From NCBI GenBank assembly GCA_003142535.1, contig PLMQ01000060.1, positions 35,879-72,143 on the forward strand: a DNA stretch of 36,265 nucleotides, read 5' to 3'. Made by a program: the position numbers and the translations under genes. Origin of the DNA: Syntrophaceae bacterium (GTDB lineage: Bacteria > Desulfobacterota > Syntrophia > Syntrophales > Smithellaceae). This document shows positions 5,552 to 15,229 of the stretch, piece by piece (position 1 is the stretch's first letter; each line of letters starts with the position of its first letter). The notes under the pieces are model-generated. The model made no database searches. It was not told the origin of the DNA and saw nothing but the letters and a program-made list of their open reading frames with translations.

Positions 5552-7903
5552 TTAAATTTTAAACTTTACAGTTACTTTCGCCTTCTTGCCGGTTGTCACC
5601 TGAGGCAAGAGCCACTTCTTCATCTGCTCAACAATGCACTGCTGGGCGTTCGCGTCCTTAAGCGTACTGGACACGGCATTAATATTCTTTACCGTACCTT
5701 CGGCATTAATTGTCAGCTCCAACGTAATTTCACCCTGCACAGTTTTATCTGTCAAACATTTTCCCAACTCGGCCAAATGTGCCTGGACAACTTTTTGCAC
5801 ATCACTTTTTGTTAAACCTTTTGGCACGATTATATCGTAAAGCGTAATCGCGGCTTCCTTTTCTTTCTTTTCTTCAGCCGCATAGCCGCCTCCGCCGGAT
5901 GCGCTCATATCATATGCCAGATGCGGGCAGCTCTTTGCTTTCTTAGAATACATCGGCGCGTAACTTCTTTGCGCGGACATTGCCGACGGATAATTGCCGT
6001 AGCCTCCCACCGCATAGTCGGAAACGCCCTGAGGTAAAGGCAACGGCTGTTTCACTGTTGTTAATTTACCATCCTTATTGCGCACTTCATTATCCACAGC
6101 AACAAATGATGTATAAGCGGTTAAAAGATTATAGCTGAGGCCCAGATCAGTAACTTCCTTGATACGCTTATCGTCACTGCGAAGCTTGTTATAGTCGGAC
6201 AGAATCAATATCCGATGACGCGCCCAAAGATATTTCAGGGCGGCATTGTTTTTTTCCGGCTTATAATTTCCAACATTCATGGTTTCTGAATATTTCTCCT
6301 CGCCCGCAATGCCGCGCAACGTAATTGTTCCCTGCGGTTTTCCGCGCCATTTACCGAACACCAACACCGGCCTCTCCGCCAGGACATCGGGGATGGCAAT
6401 CGGTTCGACATCGTAGGTTTGGAAGCCGTCAAAATCAATTTTCACCTGCGTCAACACTGGTGACTGAATCATGTTGCGAAATCGCGCAGCCTGAACTTCC
6501 GCCACTTCCTGCTTTTCAATAACAAACGCCTCGCCCATACCGACATGCGCCATTCCTTCGATTATGTGACGATTAACAGCGGTTCCAATGCCGAAGGTAA
6601 ACATATTGGCATTGCCCAGATTTTTGCGGATCAGATCAAAAGCTTCTTCTTCCACTGTAACATAACCGTCTGTGGAAATAACGATTGTCCGTGCAAAATT
6701 TTCCGGCTTTTTCAACGACAGGGCACGTTTGAGCGCCGGCAGCAGTTCCGTACCTCCCCCACCTTGCTGATGCTCAATCATACTAATCGCTCTTTGAATA
6801 TTTGCCGATGTTGCCGGAATTGATTCTTCCGCCATTATCGAAGAGCCACCCGAAAAGAGCAGAATATTGAAACAATCAGTAGGGCGCAGGCCGCCAATCA
6901 GATTTTTCACCAGCTTTTTAGAAATTTCCAGAGGGAATCCATACATCGAACCGGATACATCAACGATAAAAATATACTCCCGCCCGGGTATATTGGCATT
7001 GGTAATCCTTTTGGGAGGCTGCATCATCAGGACAAAGAAATTCTCTTTTTCGCCCTCAGCCAGAAGCAGACCTGTTTGAATTTTATCACCGTCCAATCTG
7101 TAGCGCAGAATATAATCGCGATTGCCGCTATTTGTTTCCGCCTTATCCAGAGCAACTTTCACAGCGGAAAGATTGCTAAAGGTAAAATTAGCTTTATGGG
7201 AAGTGCAGTTCAAATCCCTGATCGGCATACCTCCAGCTATGGTAACTGCTATATCAAATGTAGTTGCCGATAATTCGTCCTGATGCAAATAAGGATTTTC
7301 CACCCACTTTTCCGCAGACAAGGCAGTTGCTGCAGGTGTATTGGAGTAACGCGGCCCCACAACAGTGGGATAAACAAACTCATAGATTTTGTCTGTCGGC
7401 ACTAACAGCTCTGTATATTTCATCTCCACTTTGATTTCATCGCCGGGCATGATATTCGCCACATTCATCTGAAAGACATTGGGGCGCTGCTGCTCCAGAA
7501 GAGAAGCGCTTTTGCCGGCTTCTTTCGCCTGTTCATAATCCTTACGCGCCTCATCGCGTTTTTTGATCTGTGCCTCGATCACTCTTTTGCCGATGGTCAT
7601 TTTCATCCCGTAAACAGCGGCACGGGTGGAAGCAGGGAAAATGTAGATTGCCTCGAGCGCCTTTTTCCCTTCATTCTTATAGACCTGTGTCACCAGCACA
7701 TCCGCAATGACGCCGGAAATATTTACTGCTGCCGTTGTGGCTTTCAGCGGCAGCCTATCGGTGCCCGGATCATCGCTATTGACGAAAAAATAAGGTGAGA
7801 GAGTTTTGTCCGCCGTATTCGGCGCCTGAGAAAACGCGTTCGTCCAAAATAATATCGCGACCGCCGCGATAACTACTACCAAACATTTGTTAACCTTTTT
7901 CAT
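5552..7903 (-). CDS. Exported VIT / von Willebrand A protein with AgmX-PglI-like C-terminus
   Basis: This 783-aa exported protein has a Lys-rich, hydrophobic signal peptide (about residues 1-25). A VIT domain follows (about 35-170; LPLKATTAAVNISGVIADV, VFQMNVANIMPGDEI). Next comes a von Willebrand A domain (about 305-480) with a complete metal-binding MIDAS (DVSGS at 315-319, a Thr in GGGGTE, Asp in STDG). A Gly/Ser/Tyr-rich linker leads to a C-terminal domain (about 690-783) resembling the AgmX/PglI family: two cysteines (GKC, QQC), VQGEITLELTINAEGTVKNI and a WLLPQ ending. VIT-vWA proteins such as inter-alpha-trypsin-inhibitor relatives bind protein ligands through metal; the bacterial role is mostly unknown. 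AGGAGG precedes the ATG. It is a single-gene unit, divergent from the methyltransferase gene. Confidence 0.85.
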   Translation of the reverse strand: MKKVNKCLVVVIAAVAILFWTNAFSQAPNTADKTLSPYFFVNSDDPGTDRLPLKATTAAVNISGVIADVLVTQVYKNEGKKALEAIYIFPASTRAAVYGMKMTIGKRVIEAQIKKRDEARKDYEQAKEAGKSASLLEQQRPNVFQMNVANIMPGDEIKVEMKYTELLVPTDKIYEFVYPTVVGPRYSNTPAATALSAEKWVENPYLHQDELSATTFDIAVTIAGGMPIRDLNCTSHKANFTFSNLSAVKVALDKAETNSGNRDYILRYRLDGDKIQTGLLLAEGEKENFFVLMMQPPKRITNANIPGREYIFIVDVSGSMYGFPLEISKKLVKNLIGGLRPTDCFNILLFSGGSSIMAEESIPATSANIQRAISMIEHQQGGGGTELLPALKRALSLKKPENFARTIVISTDGYVTVEEEAFDLIRKNLGNANMFTFGIGTAVNRHIIEGMAHVGMGEAFVIEKQEVAEVQAARFRNMIQSPVLTQVKIDFDGFQTYDVEPIAIPDVLAERPVLVFGKWRGKPQGTITLRGIAGEEKYSETMNVGNYKPEKNNAALKYLWARHRILILSDYNKLRSDDKRIKEVTDLGLSYNLLTAYTSFVAVDNEVRNKDGKLTTVKQPLPLPQGVSDYAVGGYGNYPSAMSAQRSYAPMYSKKAKSCPHLAYDMSASGGGGYAAEEKKEKEAAITLYDIIVPKGLTKSDVQKVVQAHLAELGKCLTDKTVQGEITLELTINAEGTVKNINAVSSTLKDANAQQCIVEQMKKWLLPQVTTGKKAKVTVKFKI

Positions 7904-7948
7904 AAAGAACCTCCTTTTTCTGTTTTTGCCTTTTAGACGTTAGACAAA

Positions 7949-7976
7949 GGAAGCGTTCCAAAAGTTCCCAACTTTT
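7949..7976. promoter_or_regulatory. Inverted repeats in divergent promoter region
   Basis: The 114-bp gap between the divergent VIT-vWA and methyltransferase genes contains GGAAGCGTTCC (7949-7959) and, directly after it, AAAAGTTCCCAACTTTT (7960-7976). Both are palindromes with a 3-base centre, and GTTCC is repeated. They could be operator half-sites or a weak hairpin. No regulator is identified. Confidence 0.3.
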
Positions 7977-8038
7977 TTGTCCATGTTAATCATTAGATAT
8001 TCCTTATCAAAATCAAGATGCTATGCTACAAGAGCATC

Positions 8039-9220
8039 ATGACCATCTGGAAAAAGAAAAGCAAAATTTTGGTAACCTGCCCCAAAGGCGTTGTGCCATA
8101 CTTGAAGACAGAAATTGAGACCTTGGGATTTCCCGTACTGTATGAATTGGACACGGCAATTCAGACAGAAGGAAGTCTCGCAGATACGATGATCCTCAAT
8201 TTGCACCTGCGCACCACCCAGCGTGTCCTTTACCTTCTCGAAACACTCCCCGCCGATACACCCGGCGCTCTTTACGCGCGTATGAATGCGCTGCCCTGGG
8301 AGGAGCTGCTTCATGAATCAGGCAAGGACGCTTATCTTTGTGTAACTTCGATTGTTGATAATTCTTCCATCACCGATACCCGTTTTGTCAATGTAAAAGC
8401 AAAGGATGCGATAGTGGACAGGATTCGCGATAAATGCGGCCTGCGGCCTGATTCCGGCCCGGAAAAAGACAAGGCAGTCATTCACGTTTACTGGAAGAAT
8501 GATCGGGCTGAAGTTTATCTGGATACTTCCGGCGAAAGATTGGCGCGGCGCGGCTACCGCAAAATTCCTTTGGAAGCGCCGATGCAGGAAACGCTGGCCG
8601 CGGCAGTCATTATGGCAACAGGCTGGAAACCGGAAGAGCCTTTGGTCAATCCGATGTGCGGCAGCGGAACAATAGCCATTGAAACCGCATTAATTGCGCT
8701 GGGACGTGCTCCTGGATTGCTCCGCAACAATTATGGATTCATGTATATAAAAGGTTTTTCTGACACTCTCTGGCAGGAAACGCGCAAAAAGGCCAAAGAT
8801 AAAGCTATTAAGAAATTGCCCGGAAAAATTATCGCCACCGACATCAGCAAATCCGCAGTCATTGCCGCGCGGCAAAATGCACAGACCGCAGGAGTGGATC
8901 ATCTCATCGAATTTGTTGTCTGTCCCTGTGAAAAAACAGCCATACCCGAACAAAGCGGTGTGATTATACTTAACCCGCCTTATGGCGAGCGTATGGGTGA
9001 TATTAAAAAACTGGAAACAACATATCAGGGAATCGGTGATTTTTTTAAAAAAACAGGCGGCGGTTATCGAGGCTATATCTTTACCGGCAATCTTGATCTG
9101 GCAAAGAAAGTCGGCTTAAGAACAAAAAGAAGAATTATACTTTATAACGGCGATATCGAATGCCGCCTGCTGGAATATGAGCTTTATGCGGGTAGCAGAA
9201 AAAATTCAGAAGAAAAATAA
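8039..9220 (+). CDS. THUMP-domain class I rRNA guanine-N2 methyltransferase (RlmL N-half type)
   Basis: The protein is 393 aa from ATG 8039. An ATG at 8018 would add 7 residues, but neither start has a clear ribosome binding site and family members start near KKSKILVTCPKG. The N-terminal part (about 1-160) is a ferredoxin-like/THUMP RNA-binding region. The C-terminal Rossmann methyltransferase has NPMCGSGTIAIE (SAM site, about residue 205) and the NPPYGER target-base motif (about 317). These match the m2G2445 methyltransferase half of RlmL and the Bacillus YpsC family, which modify 23S rRNA with S-adenosylmethionine. It lacks the second RlmK half of the E. coli fusion. It stands 89 bp upstream of menG on the same strand. 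Confidence 0.85.
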   Translation: MTIWKKKSKILVTCPKGVVPYLKTEIETLGFPVLYELDTAIQTEGSLADTMILNLHLRTTQRVLYLLETLPADTPGALYARMNALPWEELLHESGKDAYLCVTSIVDNSSITDTRFVNVKAKDAIVDRIRDKCGLRPDSGPEKDKAVIHVYWKNDRAEVYLDTSGERLARRGYRKIPLEAPMQETLAAAVIMATGWKPEEPLVNPMCGSGTIAIETALIALGRAPGLLRNNYGFMYIKGFSDTLWQETRKKAKDKAIKKLPGKIIATDISKSAVIAARQNAQTAGVDHLIEFVVCPCEKTAIPEQSGVIILNPPYGERMGDIKKLETTYQGIGDFFKKTGGGYRGYIFTGNLDLAKKVGLRTKRRIILYNGDIECRLLEYELYAGSRKNSEEK

Positions 9221-9309
9221 TACAGGATATTTAGCGCTGCCGGTTTTGTAATTTGCCTACACATCAGACGTTTCGTGTAACATGATCTTGTGGAAAGGAA
9301 ATTCTGTAA

Positions 9310-10074
9310 ATGGAAAAACGAGTAGAGGGAAAATATCCTTCGGTAACAACCATAAGCGATCAAGAGCGTATAGGCCTGGTCAAGGATATTTTCTCCACCA
9401 TAACCCGCAAATATGATTTTTTAAACCATTTGCTTAGTGCTCGCCGCGATATTGCCTGGCGGAATTTTGCTATCAAAAAGATGCGTTTTTTTCAGACCAA
9501 CAAATTTCTTGACGTTGCTTGCGGCACGGCCGATTTAGCAATTGGCGCCGCTTTGCAACACCGGCATATTACCGTTACAGGTATCGATTTTGTTTCAGAA
9601 ATGGTAAAAGCGGGAAAAGACAAAATAGAAGAAAAACATCTTTCCTCGCGCATCAACATCATACAGGGCGATGCTGTCCATCTCCCCTTTAATGATAATT
9701 CCTTTGACGTAACAGGGATTGCCTTTGGCATCCGGAATATTCCAGATAGATTGAAAGCGCTAAACGAAATGCTGCGCGTTACTGTACCCGGAGGCCAGGT
9801 CATGGTGCTGGAAATGACCTTTACTCAAAACCGGCTTTTCCAATTAATTTACCATGTTTATTTGAATCATATCCTTCCGGCACTGGCCCGGCGTTTTTCT
9901 TCCAACTCCGCCGCCTACTATTATTTGGCCGATTCGATTATGAACTTTCCCGCACCGGATGCGTTTGCTAAACTCATGGAAGAAGCCGGTATGGTCGGCA
10001 TCGAGAAATACCCTCTTACCTTCGGCATTACCTATCTCTATATCGGGAAAAAACCGGGAGTATCTGGTAAATGA
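9310..10074 (+). CDS. menG: Demethylmenaquinone methyltransferase
   Basis: This 254-aa UbiE/MenG-family enzyme makes the C-methylation that converts demethylmenaquinone to menaquinone using S-adenosylmethionine. The family signatures are present: YDFLNHLLS near residue 35, the SAM-binding LDVACGTADLA (67-77), an acidic GIDFVSEMV strand end, and the diagnostic IAFGIRNIPDR. The length is typical. AAGGAAA precedes the ATG. Its TGA overlaps the menA ATG (ATGA at 10071-10074), so the two are translationally coupled. Because the partner is menA and no ubiquinone genes are present, menaquinone is the likely product and menG is preferred over ubiE. Confidence 0.92.
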   Translation: MEKRVEGKYPSVTTISDQERIGLVKDIFSTITRKYDFLNHLLSARRDIAWRNFAIKKMRFFQTNKFLDVACGTADLAIGAALQHRHITVTGIDFVSEMVKAGKDKIEEKHLSSRINIIQGDAVHLPFNDNSFDVTGIAFGIRNIPDRLKALNEMLRVTVPGGQVMVLEMTFTQNRLFQLIYHVYLNHILPALARRFSSNSAAYYYLADSIMNFPAPDAFAKLMEEAGMVGIEKYPLTFGITYLYIGKKPGVSGK

Positions 10075-10961
10075 ATAAAGACAATCTGAAAGCCTGGCTG
10101 CAAGCGAGCCGTCTCCCTTTTTTTGTCGCTACTTTCATTCCACTCTTTATCGGCTGGTTTCTGGCCATCAGACAAACAGGACAAATAAATCCGGTCAGGT
10201 TTACCCTTGTTCTAATCGCTTCACTCATTGTCCATCTAATCACAAACCTTGCCAATGACTATTTTGATCACTCGGTAGGAACCGATGCCGGAAAATCCAT
10301 TGGTGGTTCCCGCGTCATTCAGGAAGGGAAAATATCGCCGGAAGTCATGTTGAAAGTTATTGTCATTCTTTATGCTATCGCTTTTGTTATTTCTGTTGTC
10401 ATCGTTCTGGGCTTCCAGCTTTACCTGCTTGCGATTCCTGTTTTGTTTGCCGCCTTCAGTAGTTATTGTTACGTTGCCCCGCCGATAAGATACGGCTATC
10501 ACGGTCTGGGCGAACTTTTTGTCGGAATAAATATGGGTCCGATTATGGTCGCCGGCACTTACTGGGTCATAGCAGGGCAACCATCCTGTCTATCTGCGCT
10601 TGTCTCCATTCCGGTGGGGCTTATGGTTGCACTAATACTATTTTACCAAAGCCTGCCGGATATGCAGACTGATTTGGCCGCTAAAAAATATACTCTCGCC
10701 GTGAAGCTGGGGGAAAAAAATGCATTGTATGTGCTTATTCTTTTCTTTATCTTCATTTATCTGAGCATCTCTGCTCTCATAATAATAAAAGCCCTCTCGT
10801 TATTCGGTCTTTTATTTTGTTTCAGCATTCCACTTTGTATCAAACTTATCCGTATCGTCTTTACGACGGAGGATTTTCTCCTGCTTGACCAGTACGGGAA
10901 ATATGTCCGTATTATTTATTTCATTTGCGGACTCGCCATCATTGCCGGAATATTATTATAG
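10071..10961 (+). CDS. menA: UbiA-family prenyltransferase, probable 1,4-dihydroxy-2-naphthoate prenyltransferase
   Basis: This 296-aa polytopic membrane protein has about eight or nine hydrophobic segments. UbiA-family enzymes transfer a polyprenyl chain from its diphosphate to an aromatic acceptor; MenA makes demethylmenaquinone from 1,4-dihydroxy-2-naphthoate. Both Mg-diphosphate binding motifs are visible: NDYFDHSVGTD (62-72) and DMQTD (197-201). The SRLPFF start and GGSRVIQEGKIS are MenA-like. Its ATG overlaps the menG stop by 4 bases, so product and next methylation step are coupled. The acceptor is inferred from this neighbour; another UbiA specificity is possible. It converges with the radical SAM gene across a 74-bp gap in which I see no clear terminator. 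Confidence 0.85.
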   Translation: MNKDNLKAWLQASRLPFFVATFIPLFIGWFLAIRQTGQINPVRFTLVLIASLIVHLITNLANDYFDHSVGTDAGKSIGGSRVIQEGKISPEVMLKVIVILYAIAFVISVVIVLGFQLYLLAIPVLFAAFSSYCYVAPPIRYGYHGLGELFVGINMGPIMVAGTYWVIAGQPSCLSALVSIPVGLMVALILFYQSLPDMQTDLAAKKYTLAVKLGEKNALYVLILFFIFIYLSISALIIIKALSLFGLLFCFSIPLCIKLIRIVFTTEDFLLLDQYGKYVRIIYFICGLAIIAGILL

Positions 10962-11035
10962 TATCGATTAATAATGAAATCTTATGCCACCTGCTGGAAT
11001 ATGGGTTTTGCGTCGGCAGCCGGAAGAAGTAATTA

Positions 11036-12730
11036 TCAATTGGTTTCCAGTGCTTTTTTATACTCACTGATTAGCGCTTTCTTGGAAGTGCCGAGGTCAA
11101 TAATATCCCACGGCATAATTTCATCATATTGCTTTTGCCGGTAAACATAAAAATCGGGATTGATGTTTACTTCTTTCATTGCCTGTGACCAATTTCCGTC
11201 AAGACGATGGACAGCCAGCAATATTTCGCCTACACGGCGGTCACCCAATGAAAGCAGCGCCTGAACATAATTCCATTTCGGCACATCATGAATAACTTTG
11301 AATTGTTTTTCGCGGCCAAAAGCATTTACTATCTTCTTGATCTTCTTGCCGACTATCCTGACATCGGCCAGGGCAGACCATTGCAGAGGAGTTGCCGGTT
11401 TGGGAATAAACTGGTTTATGCTGAGCGTTATACTCCGGAATATTTTTTTGCCGCAGGTCCGCTGCAAGACGTGATGCTGCATTTTTTTGGCCAGATCAAT
11501 GATCGCATCAATATCTTTATCCTCTTCTGTCGGCAGACCGAGCATAAAGTATAAACGCAAATTAGGTATTTCATTTTCTATCAAAAGTTCCGCTGCGTGC
11601 ATTATATCTTCTTCGTTTATTCCTTTACGCAATAAATTGCGCAGCCGCTGGCTGCCCGCCTCCGGTGCCATCGCGACTGTTTCGATTCCATTGGCCTTGA
11701 TCAGTCTGACAATATCAGCATTAATTTGATCAACTCTCAATGAACCAATTCCGGCCTGCCCGTTTTTTGCCAAAATATACTCACAGATTTTCAAAAGTTC
11801 GGGATGATCGGACACTGCTGTCCCGACTAAACCTATTTTTTTCTTTTCCTGCAAGCCGCGGTCTATTGACTCAAATATTTGTTCGGCGTTACGAAAGCGC
11901 ACTGGTTTATAAACATAGCTGGCCGCGCAAAACCGGCAATAGCGCGCACAGCCTCTGTTTACTTCGACCAGATACATCTCCTGCATTTCCGTTTCCGGCG
12001 TGCTGATGACTTCTTCGGTGCAAAATGAATTTATATTTTTTGCCGGATGAATTTTAATTCTTTTCGGCAAATCAGAGATTAGAGGACTGACAGATTTAAT
12101 CTTGCTATCCTCAGCATATTTTACTTCATATAGTCCGGGAACGTAGGCATTGCGGAGTTTGCGCTGCAAATTTATAAGCAGGTCATTGCGGCTGATGCCT
12201 GATTTACGCGCCTCATCAAACATACGGCAAAACTCCGGCAAAATTTCTTCGGCCTCGCCCAGAATAAACAAATCAAAAAAATCGGCCAGCGGTTCGGGAT
12301 TAAGTGTTGCCGCGATGCCCCCGCCGATAATAAGCGGGTGAGCATCATTACGATCTTTAGCCAAGAGCGGGATATAGGCTCGATCGAGCATTTTTAATAT
12401 ATGGGGGTAATCGTTTTCAAAAGACAGGGAAAAAGCCAGAATGTCAAAATCAGCAAGGGTTTTTTGGTTTTCCAGACTGAAAAAATCCGCCCGCCCGGTG
12501 ACGAATTCGGCGTCATCACCGGCTGCGGGCAAAAACACTCTTTCACAAAGAAAGGAAGGTTGTTTGTTGAATATTTTATAAACTGTCTGAAAGCCCAGAT
12601 TAGACATGCCCGTCCGGTAATGATTTGGATAGGCCAGACATACCGTGTTATATGTGCCCCAGACTTTCTTTACATAGCCCCTTTCCTGCTCCAAAACGAG
12701 GGCATATCTATTTTTTAATTTCCATTTCAT
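11036..12730 (-). CDS. B12-binding-domain radical SAM protein (TIGR03960-like)
   Basis: This 564-aa cytosolic protein has a B12-binding-like Rossmann region (about 28-170; YPNHYRTGMSNLG, PLIIGGGIAATLNPEPL, FILGEAEE). A radical SAM core follows with C261-x3-C265-x2-C268 (RGCARYCRFCAAS), which binds the 4Fe-4S cluster that cleaves S-adenosylmethionine. VAMAPEAGSQRLRN and YFMLGLPTEEDKDI are typical of the core. It matches the style of the uncharacterised radical SAM family often encoded near rodA or division genes in delta-type bacteria. It is the last gene after ftsZ, 59 bp downstream, on the same strand. The substrate is unknown. Methylthiotransferase is less likely because there is no TRAM or UPF0004 region. 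Confidence 0.85.
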   Translation of the reverse strand: MKWKLKNRYALVLEQERGYVKKVWGTYNTVCLAYPNHYRTGMSNLGFQTVYKIFNKQPSFLCERVFLPAAGDDAEFVTGRADFFSLENQKTLADFDILAFSLSFENDYPHILKMLDRAYIPLLAKDRNDAHPLIIGGGIAATLNPEPLADFFDLFILGEAEEILPEFCRMFDEARKSGISRNDLLINLQRKLRNAYVPGLYEVKYAEDSKIKSVSPLISDLPKRIKIHPAKNINSFCTEEVISTPETEMQEMYLVEVNRGCARYCRFCAASYVYKPVRFRNAEQIFESIDRGLQEKKKIGLVGTAVSDHPELLKICEYILAKNGQAGIGSLRVDQINADIVRLIKANGIETVAMAPEAGSQRLRNLLRKGINEEDIMHAAELLIENEIPNLRLYFMLGLPTEEDKDIDAIIDLAKKMQHHVLQRTCGKKIFRSITLSINQFIPKPATPLQWSALADVRIVGKKIKKIVNAFGREKQFKVIHDVPKWNYVQALLSLGDRRVGEILLAVHRLDGNWSQAMKEVNINPDFYVYRQKQYDEIMPWDIIDLGTSKKALISEYKKALETN

Positions 12731-12789
12731 ATGGCTTCCATCAGGCTTTCACAAAATGCCAAGCCGGGATGCCACAATTTCACCGGCAT

Positions 12790-13947
12790 TTAATCGGCCT
12801 GTCTGCGTAAAAATGTCGGTATCTCAATATCAACATTTTCCGTCTCGTCGTTAATGCCCATTGTCACAACATTGGCTGCTTCTCTTGTTTTCGTCTGGCG
12901 CATAAAAGTCGGCGTGGATAAATCTTCACGCTTGAAACCGCCAAATTGTGACGCATTGGCTGGAACCTGCTTTTTTCTTACTGTATCTGCAAATCCCGTA
13001 GCAATAACCGTAATACGAATTTCATCCCCCATGCTTTCATCAATGACGGTGCCGAAGATGATATTGGCGTCTTCATGCGCCTCCGCCTGAATCAGCGAGG
13101 ACGCTTCATTGACTTCGTAAAGACTCAAATCCGGCCCGCCGGTAATATTCAGCAGGATACCGCGGGCACCTTCAATAGTATTGTCTTCCAGAAGCGGTGA
13201 TGAAATTGCCCTCTGTGCAGCCTCAACCGCCCGGTTTTCCCCCTTACCAACACCTGTACCCATCAGGGCCATACCCATTGTGCTCATGATATTCCGGACA
13301 TCGGCAAAATCAAGATTGATCAACCCCGGAATTATAATCAAATCGGAAATTCCCTTGACTGCCTGATAAAGAATATCGTCCGCTTTTTTGAAAGCATCCA
13401 AAAGCGACAGATTACGGCCGCCTAAACTAAGCAGTCGCTGGTTGGGGACAACAATCAGCGTATCGACAACTTCGCGCAACTGAGCAATGCCTTCTTCCGC
13501 CTGCGTATTGCGCTTTTTCCCCTCAAACTGGAAAGGCTTAGTCACCACGGCCACTGTCAGTGCGCCGCATTCACGGGCGGCTTCCGCAATAATCGGTGCA
13601 GCGCCCGTTCCCGTTCCACCGCCCAATCCTGCAGTTACAAATATCATATCCGAATTCTCCAGATAGCGGCGAATCTGGTCGCGGGATTCCAGAGCCGATT
13701 TCTTGCCGATTTCCGGATTGGAACCGGCCCCCAGGCCTTTCGTTATCTCCACACCAAGTTGGATTTTGATCGGCGCACTCGATGCCTCCAAAGCCTGGGC
13801 ATCGGTGTTAGCAATCATGAAATCGACTCCTCTCAGGAAGTAGGAAATCATGGTATTGACGGCGTTTCCCCCGCCACCACCTACGCCGATCACCTTAATT
13901 CTCGCCGAATTTTCAGTACAAACATCAGTTAGTTCAAACATGGGCAT
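12790..13947 (-). CDS. ftsZ: Cell division GTPase FtsZ
   Basis: This 385-aa tubulin homologue polymerises with GTP into the Z-ring that recruits the divisome. The GTP-binding [11 protein letters not shown] (21-31) and the tubulin signature [10 protein letters not shown] (108-117) are present. The catalytic T7 loop is NLDFADV (211-217). A variable linker ends in the conserved C-terminal peptide [10 protein letters not shown] (373-382), which binds FtsA. The second ATG (13939-13941) has AAGGAAGG at 7-base spacing, better than the first ATG (13945-13947), so the protein may start MFELTD. It follows ftsA by 9 bp. It is the last classical dcw gene. Confidence 0.97.
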   Translation of the reverse strand: MPMFELTDVCTENSARIKVIGVGGGGGNAVNTMISYFLRGVDFMIANTDAQALEASSAPIKIQLGVEITKGLGAGSNPEIGKKSALESRDQIRRYLENSDMIFVTAGLGGGTGTGAAPIIAEAARECGALTVAVVTKPFQFEGKKRNTQAEEGIAQLREVVDTLIVVPNQRLLSLGGRNLSLLDAFKKADDILYQAVKGISDLIIIPGLINLDFADVRNIMSTMGMALMGTGVGKGENRAVEAAQRAISSPLLEDNTIEGARGILLNITGGPDLSLYEVNEASSLIQAEAHEDANIIFGTVIDESMGDEIRITVIATGFADTVRKKQVPANASQFGGFKREDLSTPTFMRQTKTREAANVVTMGINDETENVDIEIPTFLRRQAD

Positions 13948-13956
13948 CCCTTCCTT

Positions 13957-15183
13957 TCAAAAAAATTCGAAAAACCATTTTTTAATAGCCTTTATTATAT
14001 TGCCGAATAAACCGCTTGTTCTCCTGTAAACAGAATCACTCGATAATTCTTTACTGCCGTAAACTATTAATCCAACCCCTGTAGTATAAGCCGGTGAGTT
14101 CACGACATCACAGAGACCGCCAACACCCGTCGGTCTTCCTGTACGCACCGGCATATCAAAAATCTGCTCCGCCAGTTCATTGATTCCGGTCAAAAGAGCA
14201 GTCCCGCCGGTCAGGACGATTCCCGCCGCCAGCAGGTCTTCATATCCCGAACGGACAATTTCCTTCGATGCCATACTTAATATTTCTTCCATGCGCGGCT
14301 CAATTATCCGGCCCAGAATCTGCCGCGATACTTCGCGCGCTTCCCGTCCACCGACACTGGGAACTTCAATTATATCTTCCTTGGGAATCATTAATGTAAC
14401 CGCACAACCGTATTTTATCTTAATTTTTTCCGCTTCATTAAACGGCGTGCGCATACCGGTAGCGATATCCGAAGTCAGGTAGTTGCCGCCGACAGGCAGG
14501 ATGGCCGTATGTTTAATGCTGCCCTCGGAAAAAATGGCAATGCCGGTATTGGATCCGCCGATGTCGATCAGAGCAACTCCCAGATCTTTTTCATCCGAGC
14601 TCAATACTGCTTCACTAGCCGCCAGTTGCTCCAGAGCAATATCGTCTATATCGAGCCCGACTCTGTTTACGGACTTCACAATATTCTGGATGGACGCAAC
14701 ATTGCCTGTAACGATATGGACTTTCGCCTCCAGACGTACCCCGGACATACCTACCGGATCTCTGATTCCATCCTGGCCGTCCACAACATAATTCTGCGGC
14801 AGCGTATGGATAATTTCTCTGTCAATGGGAATGGCAATGGCCCTGGCCGCTTCGACCGCCCTTTGCACGTCGCCTTCGTCCACTTCCCTGCCCTTAATGG
14901 CAACGATGCCCAACGAGTTTTGTCCCTTGATGTGGCTGCCGGCAATACCGACATAAACCGAATTGATGCGGCATCCCGACATATGCTCGGCTTCATCCAC
15001 CGCTTTCTTTATGGCTTCCACAGTGCTCTCAATATTGACAACAACACCTTTGCGTAATTCTTTGGCCGGCGATATGCCGATGCCGATAATGTCAATACCG
15101 GTATCGGTAACCTCGCCGACGATTGCAGTTGTCTTTGTCGTTCCAATATCAAGCCCGACCAGAACATTGCTTTTTCTGCTCAT
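13957..15183 (-). CDS. ftsA: Cell division protein FtsA
   Basis: This 408-aa actin-fold ATPase tethers FtsZ filaments to the inner membrane and signals to the septal synthases. The first phosphate loop is GLDIGTTKT (about 10-18), the second is LIDIGGSNTGIAIF (about 206-219), and an adenosine motif LTGGTALL lies near 323-330. The last residues (NIIKAIKKWFFEFF) form the amphipathic helix expected to insert in the membrane. GGAG lies upstream of the ATG. ftsQ ends 46 bp before it and ftsZ starts 9 bp after it. Confidence 0.96.
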   Translation of the reverse strand: MSRKSNVLVGLDIGTTKTTAIVGEVTDTGIDIIGIGISPAKELRKGVVVNIESTVEAIKKAVDEAEHMSGCRINSVYVGIAGSHIKGQNSLGIVAIKGREVDEGDVQRAVEAARAIAIPIDREIIHTLPQNYVVDGQDGIRDPVGMSGVRLEAKVHIVTGNVASIQNIVKSVNRVGLDIDDIALEQLAASEAVLSSDEKDLGVALIDIGGSNTGIAIFSEGSIKHTAILPVGGNYLTSDIATGMRTPFNEAEKIKIKYGCAVTLMIPKEDIIEVPSVGGREAREVSRQILGRIIEPRMEEILSMASKEIVRSGYEDLLAAGIVLTGGTALLTGINELAEQIFDMPVRTGRPTGVGGLCDVVNSPAYTTGVGLIVYGSKELSSDSVYRRTSGLFGNIIKAIKKWFFEFF

Positions 15184-15229
15184 TAGTCTCTTTCTCCATC
15201 CTCTTTTTTATAAAACCTCTGGATGCTTT

